21,732 nucleotides of DNA from Desulfobacterales bacterium (lineage in GTDB: Bacteria; Desulfobacterota; Desulfobacteria; Desulfobacterales; JASFBJ01): contig JASFBJ010000016.1 in assembly GCA_030149585.1 (NCBI GenBank), forward strand, positions 1-21,732, read 5' to 3'. Under the pieces are notes generated by a model. The model had not been told where the DNA came from. It saw nothing but the letters and a program-made list of their open reading frames with translations, and did no database searches. How positions within the stretch are numbered: position 1 is the stretch's first letter; each line of letters opens with the position of its first letter. The translations under genes and the position numbers were made by a program. Below, in pieces: positions 13,824 through 21,732 of this stretch.

Positions 13824-16424
13824 CTATTGAGCATATAGCATTCCTTGAATATCTTTGATGATCTTGGATCTATAATAATTTATCGATGCATCTGAAGTCA
13901 TAACCATATCAAGTTGTCTGGTGTGGATGGTTAGATAGCCGAGAATTTTCAGATGTTCTATCATGAATTCCATCTTCCTGTCCTCCAGGCGTGCTGTTAA
14001 ATGATCTTTTCTTAATTCCACCCTGAAATCATATTCTTCCAATATTTCTTTTACAAATAAAACTCTTTTCTGTCTTCGCTCATAATTGGCCGCCCCTCCC
14101 ATGAACTGAAAACTGATGTGATTCTCATTTGACCTTTCACTAACCATGGCTTCAATGGTAGAAAAATGAAAACCAAGACGTGAGGAAAGACTACAATAAT
14201 TTTTTGAAATCATAAAATAATTTCGACTTGCATACCGGGAGCGCACGCCTGGAGTTAATGCCGTATTTGCCGTGGCCTCAAACATGACCGACATAAGACC
14301 CTTTCCATTAATAGGAGGCGGCCCCTCCCATGGAACAGCGGCAATCCCTTCCCAGAGAGCCAGCATTGGAATACAGGTAATATCTTCAAGTTTAATATAT
14401 TTTCCATCAATCTCTTTTCTAAATCCATCGTCCAGATTCAAGACCCACCACTGCATGGCAACATCACAAAAAAGCTGTTTGGAGGATCGTTCAGGGAAAT
14501 GATGGTCTTTACCAAACCGGAACATTTCAGAAACTACTTTTTCGTGGCAGAATCGGGTGATATCATGAAAAGTTATGCAATGCTTTGGGCTGAATTCATG
14601 AGAGTCAGGGTCGATAAGATTCAATGGAATAATATGCCGGCTTGCACCTTTAGCAGCTTCAAAAACCGGACTTCCTTCCATCAAATTTTTCGGCAACACC
14701 CTTTCTTTCAATAAAACATCATTGCGCCCCTCATATATTCTTTGAGTATCGGCATCTACAGTGATCAACTGCCCGTTTTTCAGAGCATCAAGTGCATGAC
14801 TTATCCCAAAAATTGCAGGAACTCCAAACTCTCTTGCCACATTTGCAAGATGGCCGGTTATACTGCCTTGCTCTGTTATTACGGCAGCAGCCCGATTAAG
14901 AACCGTGGCCCAGCGGGGCAAAGCCTGCGCCGTTATAAGCACTGCCCCTTCAGGGAATTGAAGGACGTCCATATCTTTTTTTATAATAAACACAGGCCCT
15001 GCTCCAACGCCTGGGCAGGCAATATTTCCTCCCTGCAAAATAATTCCATATGGATTTTTTCCCACAGGTAATTCAATATCATTTCTCTTTTGTACCTCTA
15101 ACTGCTTAAGAGGCCTGCATTGGAGCAAGACTGTAGACCCGTCTTTCCGAATGGCCCATTCAATATCCTGGGGAAAGCCGTAATGATTTTCAAATTTTAT
15201 TGCCAGGCGTGCCAGTTCCAGCACTTTTTCATCTTCTATAGAGGCAAGGCTTCCTTTATTGCCCTTTATATCAATTTTGCGAACACCTTCATCAGGATAA
15301 CATACAAACTCATGCTCTTTTAAAGGAATTTCTCTTTTAATAATTTTCATGGGATTTTTTCTGGAAATTATAAAAAGATCCGTGGCAGAGCTTCCGTCAA
15401 CAACTGCCTTTGGAAGACCCCATGCGGAATTAATATAAACTGTATCGTCTTTTATATTCATTGGGTTTTTAGAATAGATAACACCCCCTGAAACAGCGTC
15501 AACCATACTGGTACATCCTGCACACATAGCAACATCTTCATCTTTGATACCACGGTTGAGTCGATAGGCCATGGCCTGCAAACCATATTTTCCGGCAATA
15601 ATCTCCTTATAGGTCTGAAAAATATTTTCACTGCTTATATTAAGCATAGAACGATATTGCCCTGCAAATGATGTTTCTGCAAGGTCTTCCCCAAGGGCGC
15701 TGCTTCGCATGGCAACAGTGACCCCTTTCCCATCCTCTTTTTCAAGCATGCTATATTGTTTTGAGATGGCCTCTTTAATGTCCTCAGGAATGGAACCATA
15801 AATAATCAACTGCTGTATATCAGCGCTTAGTTCATAAAGCTGATCAATACGTCCAATATCAGCGACCTGAATGCGGCGATCAATCTCTGCCTGCAAATCA
15901 TTATGCGCCATAAATTTATAATAAGCCTTAGCGGTAATGGCAAATCCATTAGAAACCTCTATTGCTACCCTGTTTTTAATTTCTCCAAGGTTTGCCATTT
16001 TGCTTCCAACCTGATCTGCAAAGTCTTTGTTAATTTCTTTCAAGGAGATTGCCAGGCGGCCATCCTCAATATGTATATTTTTTACGAGAAAGGGATTAAT
16101 TTGTATTTGTATTTCTTTAAATTTTTCGTAGAGTTCTTCATATTTTCCAGGGGCAAGTTCATTGAGATGTTTGATGATCTGCCAGACATTGGCAGAGACC
16201 AGGGTACACCAGGCATTGATATGTGTCATTCCAAAAGGATTTTGGCCATGCAGGGCATCTTCTATTTCAGCCATTATATCAAGGGCCTTATTATTGGCAT
16301 TCAAAAGCAGCTTGAAATGATGATACCTGGCTTTAAAGGCATTTCTGAGTTTTCTAACCTCAGACTCATCCAGTGTTTGCTTTTTGAAAAAAAGGCTTTT
16401 TATTTTTTCAAATACCTGTCCCAT
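13824..16424 (-). CDS. PEP-synthase/PPDK-like protein with atypical C-terminus
   Basis: With the start at ATG 16424 the protein has 866 residues. After an unassigned helical N-terminus (about 1-130) comes a PPDK/PEP-synthase ATP-grasp domain (VAMRSSALGEDL...SFAGQYRS near 237-258; QDIEWAI near 419; LLQCRP near 433). The swivelling phospho-His domain follows, with TEQGSITGHLA and its His at about 525. The last 270 residues show no PEP/pyruvate-binding TIM barrel; they contain aromatic-rich segments such as VAMQWWVLNLDDGFRK. ATP can probably phosphorylate the His, but the acceptor is unlikely to be ordinary pyruvate. A start 22 codons upstream is possible but would cross a tandem repeat. It lies beyond a terminator from the signalling cluster. 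Confidence 0.75.
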   Translation of the reverse strand: MGQVFEKIKSLFFKKQTLDESEVRKLRNAFKARYHHFKLLLNANNKALDIMAEIEDALHGQNPFGMTHINAWCTLVSANVWQIIKHLNELAPGKYEELYEKFKEIQIQINPFLVKNIHIEDGRLAISLKEINKDFADQVGSKMANLGEIKNRVAIEVSNGFAITAKAYYKFMAHNDLQAEIDRRIQVADIGRIDQLYELSADIQQLIIYGSIPEDIKEAISKQYSMLEKEDGKGVTVAMRSSALGEDLAETSFAGQYRSMLNISSENIFQTYKEIIAGKYGLQAMAYRLNRGIKDEDVAMCAGCTSMVDAVSGGVIYSKNPMNIKDDTVYINSAWGLPKAVVDGSSATDLFIISRKNPMKIIKREIPLKEHEFVCYPDEGVRKIDIKGNKGSLASIEDEKVLELARLAIKFENHYGFPQDIEWAIRKDGSTVLLQCRPLKQLEVQKRNDIELPVGKNPYGIILQGGNIACPGVGAGPVFIIKKDMDVLQFPEGAVLITAQALPRWATVLNRAAAVITEQGSITGHLANVAREFGVPAIFGISHALDALKNGQLITVDADTQRIYEGRNDVLLKERVLPKNLMEGSPVFEAAKGASRHIIPLNLIDPDSHEFSPKHCITFHDITRFCHEKVVSEMFRFGKDHHFPERSSKQLFCDVAMQWWVLNLDDGFRKEIDGKYIKLEDITCIPMLALWEGIAAVPWEGPPPINGKGLMSVMFEATANTALTPGVRSRYASRNYFMISKNYCSLSSRLGFHFSTIEAMVSERSNENHISFQFMGGAANYERRQKRVLFVKEILEEYDFRVELRKDHLTARLEDRKMEFMIEHLKILGYLTIHTRQLDMVMTSDASINYYRSKIIKDIQGMLYAQ

Positions 16425-16458
16425 AATAATGACCCATAATAATGCCCCATAATAAAAT
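16420..16458. repeat. 13-bp tandem repeat, three copies, over a start codon
   Basis: CCCATAATAATGA (16420-16432), CCCATAATAATGC (16433-16445) and a degenerate CCCATAATAAAAT (16446-16458) follow each other head to tail. On the minus strand each copy holds ATTATGGG, so the repeat produces ATG codons in three different frames around the start of the PEP-synthase-like gene; the copy at 16424 is in frame. Copy changes would move the ribosome binding site or in-frame ATG. Confidence 0.75.
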
Positions 16459-16494
16459 AATATGCTGCTATGGCTTAAGGGTTCGCGCAAAAAT

Positions 16495-16543
16495 AAAAAA
16501 GGCCAAAGGCAAGAAAAAATGCAAAACCCGTCTTTGGCCTTTT
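16495..16543 (-). terminator. Intrinsic terminator of the kinase/TSUP cluster
   Basis: On the minus strand AAAAGGCCAAAG (16543-16532) and CTTTGGCCTTTT (16508-16497) form a perfect 12-bp stem with a 23-base loop, followed by TTATTTTT. It lies 48 bases after the two-TM protein gene and 71 bases before the start of the PEP-synthase-like gene. It ends the upstream operon and implies a separate promoter, or partial readthrough, for the PEP-synthase-like gene. Confidence 0.8.
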
Positions 16544-16591
16544 ATATAAAAAGGACTCATATGATCATTTACTTTCCTGAAAATTTCAAAA

Positions 16592-17281
16592 TTAATGATC
16601 CTCCAACTGAAGCCCCCACCCTTCAAAAAGATACATAATCCCAAAGCCATACCACATTGTATATATTACATAGAAAATCAAAGAAAAGATAACAATGCCT
16701 AACCTGTCGGTTATTTTTTGAGGTTCGATTTTATAATAATTATAAGAGGTCTCGACAGCCTTCTTTTTTAGCGAGGTAACAACCTTTGCCGCTTCAAACA
16801 TTTTCTGCCTTTTAAAATCCTTGTCCATCTCCTCACATGCCTTCCACCAGTTATAAAGAGCCTGCCTTTCATTATATCCGTACTTATCAGCAATGGTTTT
16901 GCCGTCATTTTTATACATGCTGTCTGCATCATTCAGACAATTATCAAGGATCTTGCCGAAATCGCCGGTAACCTTTAATTTATTATCCGACACATCTGCC
17001 AGGGCACCGGCTTTTCTAAATAATGAGGCTGTCTGCTGGGCATGTTCCTTATCAGCTAAATCAAGGGTAATGCTGATTGATTTGCCTTTGAATTTATCTG
17101 TTTCCTGTTTGACCTTTGGTATATAATATGCTGAGCCTTTTGATATTGAATTATAAAGAGCATCCAGATATTCCAGACCGTTCTTATCGCCGAATACAGG
17201 GGAAAAGATTATAATCAACACAACGAAAAAAACAAGCACCATTATTGCCCCTGAAAAAAATATCTTCTTTTTTGCAATCAT
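16592..17281 (-). CDS. Two-TM membrane protein of unknown function, coupled to TSUP permease
   Basis: This 229-residue protein has an N-terminal membrane helix (about 9-29). A mostly helical charged domain (32-190) includes KGKSISITLDLADKEHAQQT and YNERQALYNWWKACEEMDKD. A second membrane helix (195-219) ends in an aromatic-rich tail. The middle part is probably periplasmic. The start chosen is ATG at 17281, overlapping the permease stop in ATGA, with AGGAGGTG just upstream. A longer frame to 17377 is a false extension inside the permease gene. Tight coupling suggests it is an accessory subunit of the permease. No family was recognised. Confidence 0.75.
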   Translation of the reverse strand: MIAKKKIFFSGAIMVLVFFVVLIIIFSPVFGDKNGLEYLDALYNSISKGSAYYIPKVKQETDKFKGKSISITLDLADKEHAQQTASLFRKAGALADVSDNKLKVTGDFGKILDNCLNDADSMYKNDGKTIADKYGYNERQALYNWWKACEEMDKDFKRQKMFEAAKVVTSLKKKAVETSYNYYKIEPQKITDRLGIVIFSLIFYVIYTMWYGFGIMYLFEGWGLQLEDH

Positions 17282-18564
17282 GATTTCACCTCCTCGCCCT
17301 TTAAAACAGCAATATTTTTCAGAAAGGTGCCAATCACCCAGACTGAAAATATGGATATTACAATAAAAAATGCCCATACACCAATGCTCTCAAGCACGGC
17401 GCCTGTTTTTTTTGATATGGCAATAACCTCCATGTCTCCAAGTTTTGCAGGAAGTGCAAAGATTCGGTTGACAAAGCCGGCCAAAACAGCCATGGCATAA
17501 AAACCTCTAATCGTAATACCGGGAACAACTTTGGTTACCATTGCACCTATCTGTATGCCGACAAGAGAACCAAGGAGCATACCCATTGCAAGGGTGTAAA
17601 AGATAAATCCATAGATAGCATATTGACTTATTGCCGCATATCCTGCTGTAAACACGATCTGGAAAATATCCGTACCTACCGTGGTCATGGATGATACACC
17701 CATTATGTAAACAAAAATGGGAAATGTCAAAAATCCTCCGCCAACCCCCATAATACCGGCTGCAAGCCCGACTAAAGCGCCGCTTAAGACCAGAAAAACC
17801 CAGGAAATGCTACGCCCACCAGGCGTAAGATCATTATCAAAACGGATCATTGGAGGAATTTTTATTCCCTGAAGTTTTTTCGGGAGGCTTCCAAGATCCG
17901 CCCCTTCCGCGCTTCCACCATGGGCATCTCCTATGTCTCCTGACTTTCGGGCCTTTAAAAAATCAATCAATGCATAGGTCCCAAGAAACCCCAGCATAAG
18001 TGAATATACGGTTGTGATAAAGGCATCGCTCAACACGGGGTTAAGCTCATACAACACACGGTTGACAAGCCCTCCCGCTGTTGCCCCTAATATGGCGCCT
18101 ATAAGAAAAACCATTGCCAGGGGCACAGAAACATTCCCCAGTTTTCTGTGAATTACACTCCCCATAATGGCCTTGGCAAAAATATGAAACAGGTCAGTTC
18201 CAACTGCCAGAATACCTTTTATGCCGGCACTCATAAGAGCCGGCGCAATGATAAAGCCGCCGCCGGCACCGATGCAGCCGGTGATTAGTCCAGCGCCCAG
18301 GCCGATAAGTATGGAAACGATAAATATCCCTGTTGAATAAAAGGCGGGACTATAGGCCTTTTTCCCGCCCAGCAAATCAGGCAGTGCTTCGCTGATCTGG
18401 TCGGCAAAGGCAACGCCGAGCAGGATAATAGGGATTATAAATAAACCTAATATAATCATGCGTTTTTTATCACCAAATATGGTGTTTGAAACATCAATTT
18501 CCCACTTTGCATGGGCTCTTGCGCCCATCATCATAAATTTACCCCATTGACTAAAAAAATTCAT
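17278..18564 (-). CDS. TSUP (TauE/SafE) family anion permease
   Basis: This 428-residue polytopic membrane protein shows the two-repeat glycine motifs of the TauE/SafE family: GLGAGLITGCIGAGGGFIIA (about 88-107) and GLAAGIMGVGGGFLTFPIF (about 269-287). Family members move sulfite, sulfonates or other small organic or inorganic anions, mostly outward. It is longer than usual (about 250-300) because of an N-terminal extension with one extra hydrophobic segment (36-55) and a charged cytoplasmic loop (about 205-240). GGAAA lies upstream of the ATG, six bases after the preceding receiver gene. Co-location with a kinase and three receivers suggests signal-regulated transport. In a sulfate reducer the substrate could be a sulfur oxyanion, which is inference. 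Confidence 0.85.
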   Translation of the reverse strand: MNFFSQWGKFMMMGARAHAKWEIDVSNTIFGDKKRMIILGLFIIPIILLGVAFADQISEALPDLLGGKKAYSPAFYSTGIFIVSILIGLGAGLITGCIGAGGGFIIAPALMSAGIKGILAVGTDLFHIFAKAIMGSVIHRKLGNVSVPLAMVFLIGAILGATAGGLVNRVLYELNPVLSDAFITTVYSLMLGFLGTYALIDFLKARKSGDIGDAHGGSAEGADLGSLPKKLQGIKIPPMIRFDNDLTPGGRSISWVFLVLSGALVGLAAGIMGVGGGFLTFPIFVYIMGVSSMTTVGTDIFQIVFTAGYAAISQYAIYGFIFYTLAMGMLLGSLVGIQIGAMVTKVVPGITIRGFYAMAVLAGFVNRIFALPAKLGDMEVIAISKKTGAVLESIGVWAFFIVISIFSVWVIGTFLKNIAVLKGEEVKS

Positions 18565-18570
18565 TTTAAC

Positions 18571-18987
18571 TCAATTTCCTTTCAACCTTTCCAGATTTTT
18601 TATTTTTTCTTCCTGTATTAATTTTTTCTTATAAGCGTCTTGAAGTTTATAAACAAGTTCATCAATATCAACAGGCTTCATAAGATAATCAAAAGCTCCG
18701 ATTTCCATTCCTTCGACGGCGACTTCCATACTCGCGTGACCTGTCAGCATAACAACCTCTGTTAAAGGAAAATCGTTTTTTATTTCCCTTAAAGTTTCTA
18801 TCCCGTCCATGCCCGGCATTCTCACATCCAGCACAACAACATCCACGGTATTATGCTTAAGCATCTTAAGGGCATTTTCACCATTTTCAGCCCCTTTAGC
18901 ATCCAGTTTGCGTTTTTTAAGCCGCTTTACCAGGGTTTCAAGAAATTCTTTTTCATCATCTACAATCAATACACTAAAAGAGTTCAC
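18571..18987 (-). CDS. Single-domain response regulator (receiver 3)
   Basis: This 138-residue protein is a CheY-like receiver plus a short helical tail. Key residues are the acidic pair D10/D11, phospho-acceptor D54 (VVLDVRMPGMDG), T82 and K104 (LMKPVD). The start is GTG at 18987, with AGGAGG eight bases upstream and four bases after the previous receiver's stop; a longer ATG frame to 19047 would overlap that gene. The tail (KKKLIQEEKIKNLERL) is basic and coiled-coil-like, with no DNA-binding or enzymatic output. It probably acts by protein contact, perhaps on the adjacent permease. Confidence 0.88.
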   Translation of the reverse strand: MNSFSVLIVDDEKEFLETLVKRLKKRKLDAKGAENGENALKMLKHNTVDVVVLDVRMPGMDGIETLREIKNDFPLTEVVMLTGHASMEVAVEGMEIGAFDYLMKPVDIDELVYKLQDAYKKKLIQEEKIKNLERLKGN

Positions 18988-18991
18988 TGGG

Positions 18992-19387
18992 TCACCCTCC
19001 TTTGCGGACTGCTTCCAGAATCTTATCCACAAGTTCCTGAAGTTCACATGGTTTACTCAAATAATCAAAGGCACCTTGTTCAATGCCTTCTTTGGCAGCC
19101 CGCTCGGAACCGTGTCCGGTAAGCATTATAACCGGCATTTTCGGCACCATTTTCTTGAATATTTTGAGGACTTCGATGCCGTCCATGTCTTCCATCTTAA
19201 GATCCAGCACAGCCGCATCAAAATCCTGTTTGCGCAATGCCTGTATGGCATCCGTGCCGCTTAACGCCTTTGTGGTATCTATTCCGCGTTTTGACATTCT
19301 GTTGGCAATAACATTAACAAAACCTTCTTCATCATCCACAAGAAGGAGCTTAATGCGATTAGTCCGGTCAATTATTTGATCTGACAT
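18992..19387 (-). CDS. Single-domain response regulator (receiver 2)
   Basis: This 131-residue CheY-like receiver has D18/D19, phospho-acceptor D62, T90 and K112. The usual KMPGMDG after the acceptor Asp is KMEDMDG, and the usual LMKP is LSKP, setting it apart from its two neighbours. The start chosen is ATG at 19387 with AGG upstream; a 14-codon extension to 19429 is not supported. There is no output domain, so it may be an intermediate or sink in a phosphorelay with the other receivers. Confidence 0.88.
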   Translation of the reverse strand: MSDQIIDRTNRIKLLLVDDEEGFVNVIANRMSKRGIDTTKALSGTDAIQALRKQDFDAAVLDLKMEDMDGIEVLKIFKKMVPKMPVIMLTGHGSERAAKEGIEQGAFDYLSKPCELQELVDKILEAVRKGG

Positions 19388-19458
19388 AATAATACCTGTA
19401 AGTGCAAAAAATTGATATCCTATGCACACACTTCAATAATTATAGCGTCTGTAGCTTT

Positions 19459-19893
19459 TTATAAGCCGTGGGTGGAAAGAGCCTCTTTGACCTGGGCCTC
19501 TTTGATTTTTTCTTCATGATCCCGTTTTTTCTTGGTAGCTTCCTCAACTTTGAGCATTAGTTGCTCCAGATCACAAGGTTTCATTAAATAATCATAAGCG
19601 CCCGCCCTCATTCCATCAATGGCTGATTCCACGGTAGCATGGCCGGTAAGCATAATTATTTCTACCAGGGGATGAACCTTTTTGATTTCGCCAAGTGTTT
19701 GAATCCCATCCATGCCCGGCATTTTTACATCCAGAATAATAACATCAAGGTTTCGATTCTTGTCGAGTTTTTCAAGGGCTTCCTGCCCGCTAAAGGCCAT
19801 GATTACTCTTAAATTCCTTTTCGTCAGCCGCTTTGTCATTGTTTCCACAAAGGGGACTTCATCATCGACCAGCAATACAAATGGTGCGTTCAT
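19459..19893 (-). CDS. Single-domain response regulator (receiver 1)
   Basis: This 144-residue CheY-like receiver has D10/D11, phospho-acceptor D55 (IILDVKMPGMDG), T83 and K105, and a charged helical tail (ATKKKRDHEEKIKEAQVKEA). No output domain is present. AGGAGA precedes its ATG. It is 50 bases downstream of the histidine kinase and the likeliest direct partner. It resembles receiver 3 more than receiver 2, including the tail, suggesting duplication. Confidence 0.9.
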   Translation of the reverse strand: MNAPFVLLVDDEVPFVETMTKRLTKRNLRVIMAFSGQEALEKLDKNRNLDVIILDVKMPGMDGIQTLGEIKKVHPLVEIIMLTGHATVESAIDGMRAGAYDYLMKPCDLEQLMLKVEEATKKKRDHEEKIKEAQVKEALSTHGL

Positions 19894-19943
19894 AATTATT
19901 CTCCTTTATTCTATTAATATTATAATCCCTAATCAGGGTTTTT

Positions 19944-21662
19944 TTATCCATTATTATTATCATTATCTATTTCGCTTATTCCTGAAATTGAAATATAAAC
20001 ACGAAATTTGGTTCCAGAGCCCTTTGTGCTTCTGACTTTTATTTCACCTCCTAATTTTTTGATGATTCCATAGCAGATGGATAAACCTAAACCTGTTCCT
20101 TTGCCGACCGGCTTGGTAGTATAAAAGGGATCAAATATGCGATTAAGATTGGCAGCGGCAATTCCTTGACCATTATCATCAACACCGATAATGATATTAT
20201 TTTCTTTCTCGATAGTTGTTATATTAATCTCACCGCCATCTTTTCCCATAGCATCAAGGGCGTTATTAATCAAATTTAAAAACACCTGCTGCAATTCTGA
20301 CTGTGATACCCTTAAAGAAGGCAACTCCTCCTGAAAATCTGTATTTATGGTTACATTCGCATATCGCGCCCTCTGGGATGAGAGAGCGACAAGTTCTTCC
20401 ATCATTTCATTTATGTGGACATCCTGAATCCTTGAGTCTGTTTTTCTTGCAAAACTGAGCAGTTTATGGGTTATCTCCTTACAGCGTTTACCCTGGGTAT
20501 TAATCTGTTTCAATGCTCTTTTAAATTCATCCAGATTTTCACCTTCCTTAAATTCTTCCTCCTCCAGAAGATCTCCTATCCATCCGGCCTCTTCTACCAT
20601 AATAGCAACGGGATTATTAATTTCATGGGCAATGCCGGAGGCCAATTCGCCTATTGATGCCAGTTTGCCGGTCTCTACTATCTGCTCATTCATAATCTCT
20701 TTCTCCTGATCGACTTGAGAAATAAGAGCAATCAACCTTTTTGACAGGACAAATGCCATTGTTATAATAGCAAGCCCACCTATCAGGATAAATATTATAG
20801 CGACTTTCAGGGTATTCGTGAAGTCTGAAAATGCATCAGATGCCCTTTGCTGAAAAATCAGCAGCCAGTCACCATGTTTTAGAAAGGCTGCCACATAAAT
20901 ATTTTTATTTCCTGCTTCATCCTGTCTTTCAACTATGTGTATTTTTTCCTTTGCTTTTTCTCCATAGCCAAGAAATTCCGTATAGGGCTTACTATCCGGA
21001 TTAATTTCCAGAAGGGGTTTGGTCTGAAATTTGCCTTCCTTGTTGAGGATAAAGGCGAACCCTGTTTCACCAACATGAATTTCCTGCACCAGATTATTAA
21101 AGGCTACAAAATCTATAGTAGCCCTAAGTATCCATGTCTTTTCATCCCACGTTTCCCTTACTGCGATGATAAAATGAGGTAAGCCGCGAAGCCCCAAAAA
21201 AACATCGCTTTTATAATACTCTCTTTGCAAGGCCTGTTGAAACCACTCTGCTTTTGCATATTGGGCCTGCCCCAGCTTAAATGGCCCTGCATAGGCAACC
21301 TGTCTGCCCTCGGCATTGATAACTCCAAGGTCCACAAAAACACGGCCAAAACTCTGCTGAAGAACATCCAGACGATACTGCAAAGAGACATCATCACTTA
21401 TTTCGTCAAAACGGCAGGTTTTTGCCAATGCCTGAATATTAGCCAGTTTTTCTACAAGAAAGGTGTCAATATTTTGTTTATGCTTGCGAACCAACTCTTC
21501 AAGATGAGCTTCAACCTTTTCATGATAAGATATTTTGAACTGGTAAAGAATAATACAACTTACAAGAATCAAAGGTGTTATGGAGACAATGATAACCCAT
21601 GAGAGCAAATTCCTTTTTAGCACACCATAAGAGCTGCTCTCTTTTTGTTTAGCCATGTTCAT
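19944..21662 (-). CDS. Membrane sensor histidine kinase with dCache-like periplasmic domain
   Basis: This 572-residue kinase has a first membrane helix (about 20-40) and a periplasmic domain (41-282) with Cache-like features (WFQQALQREYYKSDVFLGLR; VGETGFAFILNKEGKF). A second helix (286-305) follows. HisKA has its phospho-acceptor His at 346 in GIAHEINNP. The HATPase_c domain has the N box LINNALDAMG, G1 DDNGQGIA, F box FDPFYTTK and G2 GKGTGLGLS. Dual-Cache kinases usually sense small molecules such as carboxylates or amino acids. The first ATG is preferred over the one two codons later because AAGGAG lies 11 bases before it. It heads the cluster of three receivers, TSUP permease and two-TM protein. 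Confidence 0.92.
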   Translation of the reverse strand: MNMAKQKESSSYGVLKRNLLSWVIIVSITPLILVSCIILYQFKISYHEKVEAHLEELVRKHKQNIDTFLVEKLANIQALAKTCRFDEISDDVSLQYRLDVLQQSFGRVFVDLGVINAEGRQVAYAGPFKLGQAQYAKAEWFQQALQREYYKSDVFLGLRGLPHFIIAVRETWDEKTWILRATIDFVAFNNLVQEIHVGETGFAFILNKEGKFQTKPLLEINPDSKPYTEFLGYGEKAKEKIHIVERQDEAGNKNIYVAAFLKHGDWLLIFQQRASDAFSDFTNTLKVAIIFILIGGLAIITMAFVLSKRLIALISQVDQEKEIMNEQIVETGKLASIGELASGIAHEINNPVAIMVEEAGWIGDLLEEEEFKEGENLDEFKRALKQINTQGKRCKEITHKLLSFARKTDSRIQDVHINEMMEELVALSSQRARYANVTINTDFQEELPSLRVSQSELQQVFLNLINNALDAMGKDGGEINITTIEKENNIIIGVDDNGQGIAAANLNRIFDPFYTTKPVGKGTGLGLSICYGIIKKLGGEIKVRSTKGSGTKFRVYISISGISEIDNDNNNG

Positions 21663-21732
21663 ATAAAAGGATACTCCTTAAAAGCCCGCGTATCTTAGGG
21701 TGTTTAGTCTAATTTTAAATCAAAGCAATTTT

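Noticed and set aside
13762..13830. 22-codon plus-strand frame (MYAKIKILAEIMQIPELIFN...)
   Set aside because: It has no ribosome binding site, is antisense to the promoter region and the end of the PEP-synthase-like gene, and resembles nothing known.
15903..16439. 178-codon plus-strand open frame
   Set aside because: It is antisense to the PEP-synthase-like gene, has no domain-like pattern, and is rich in Phe/Lys/Ile as expected from the complement of AT-rich coding DNA.
18809..19264. 151-codon plus-strand open frame
   Set aside because: It lies opposite two clear receiver genes with intact motifs. Its Ser/Phe/Arg-rich translation is typical of antisense frames.
1..21732. CRISPR array, tRNA or rRNA genes, prophage or integrase
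   Set aside because: No regularly spaced repeats, tRNA-like cloverleaf ends, rRNA stretches or phage structural genes were noticed on reading both strands. A dedicated tRNA scan was not possible here.

Overview
The window looks like a chromosomal segment of an anaerobic, AT-rich deltaproteobacterium (Desulfobacterota, possibly a sulfate reducer). This is inferred from gene content: a ferredoxin-dependent indolepyruvate oxidoreductase, a TRAP transporter, stand-alone receivers with a TSUP permease and a PEP-synthase-like protein, and a MinD-like ATPase beside PilZ and cyclic-nucleotide-domain proteins. No rRNA or other taxonomic marker is present. All intact genes lie on the minus strand. Plus-strand coding is limited to the tail of a PilZ-like gene at the left edge and two decayed fragments.

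Layout in plus coordinates. (1) 2-103: end of a PilZ-type gene (+). (2) 178-3721: a minus-strand group of four genes, transcribed right to left: an AMIN-like membrane-anchored protein, a small coiled-coil protein, a TPR/cNMP/PilZ protein and a MinD/FlhG-like ATPase. (3) 3722-4596: a gene graveyard with a PAS/histidine-kinase remnant carrying an internal deletion and a probable transposase C-terminal remnant. (4) 4597-5838: an AAA_14/DUF4143 ATPase whose start codon sits inside a perfect 15-bp inverted repeat. (5) 6145-13749: a seven-gene operon read as promoter, leader peptide, attenuator, iorA, iorB, paaK-like ligase, TRAP dctP-dctQ-dctM and a LiuC-like hydratase. (6) 13824-16424: a PEP-synthase-like protein without a recognisable PEP-synthase TIM barrel. 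(7) 16495-21662: histidine kinase, three single-domain receivers, TSUP permease and a two-TM protein, closed by an intrinsic terminator.

The most interesting element is the 195-base leader in front of iorA. A near-consensus promoter is followed by a 13-codon reading frame, MIFQNWFWWRLNL, with a ribosome binding site. It has three Trp codons (two adjacent) and two Phe codons. Next come mutually exclusive RNA pairings and an 11-bp hairpin with a run of seven T just before iorA. This is the architecture of ribosome-mediated transcription attenuation responding to shortage of charged tRNA-Trp, perhaps also tRNA-Phe. Starvation control of this kind fits a biosynthetic role. The proposed pathway is TRAP uptake of aryl acids (such as indoleacetate or phenylacetate), CoA activation by the PaaK-like ligase, and reductive carboxylation by IorAB to arylpyruvates that transaminate to Trp and Phe. 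The genes and leader are seen directly; the pathway direction and substrates are inferred.
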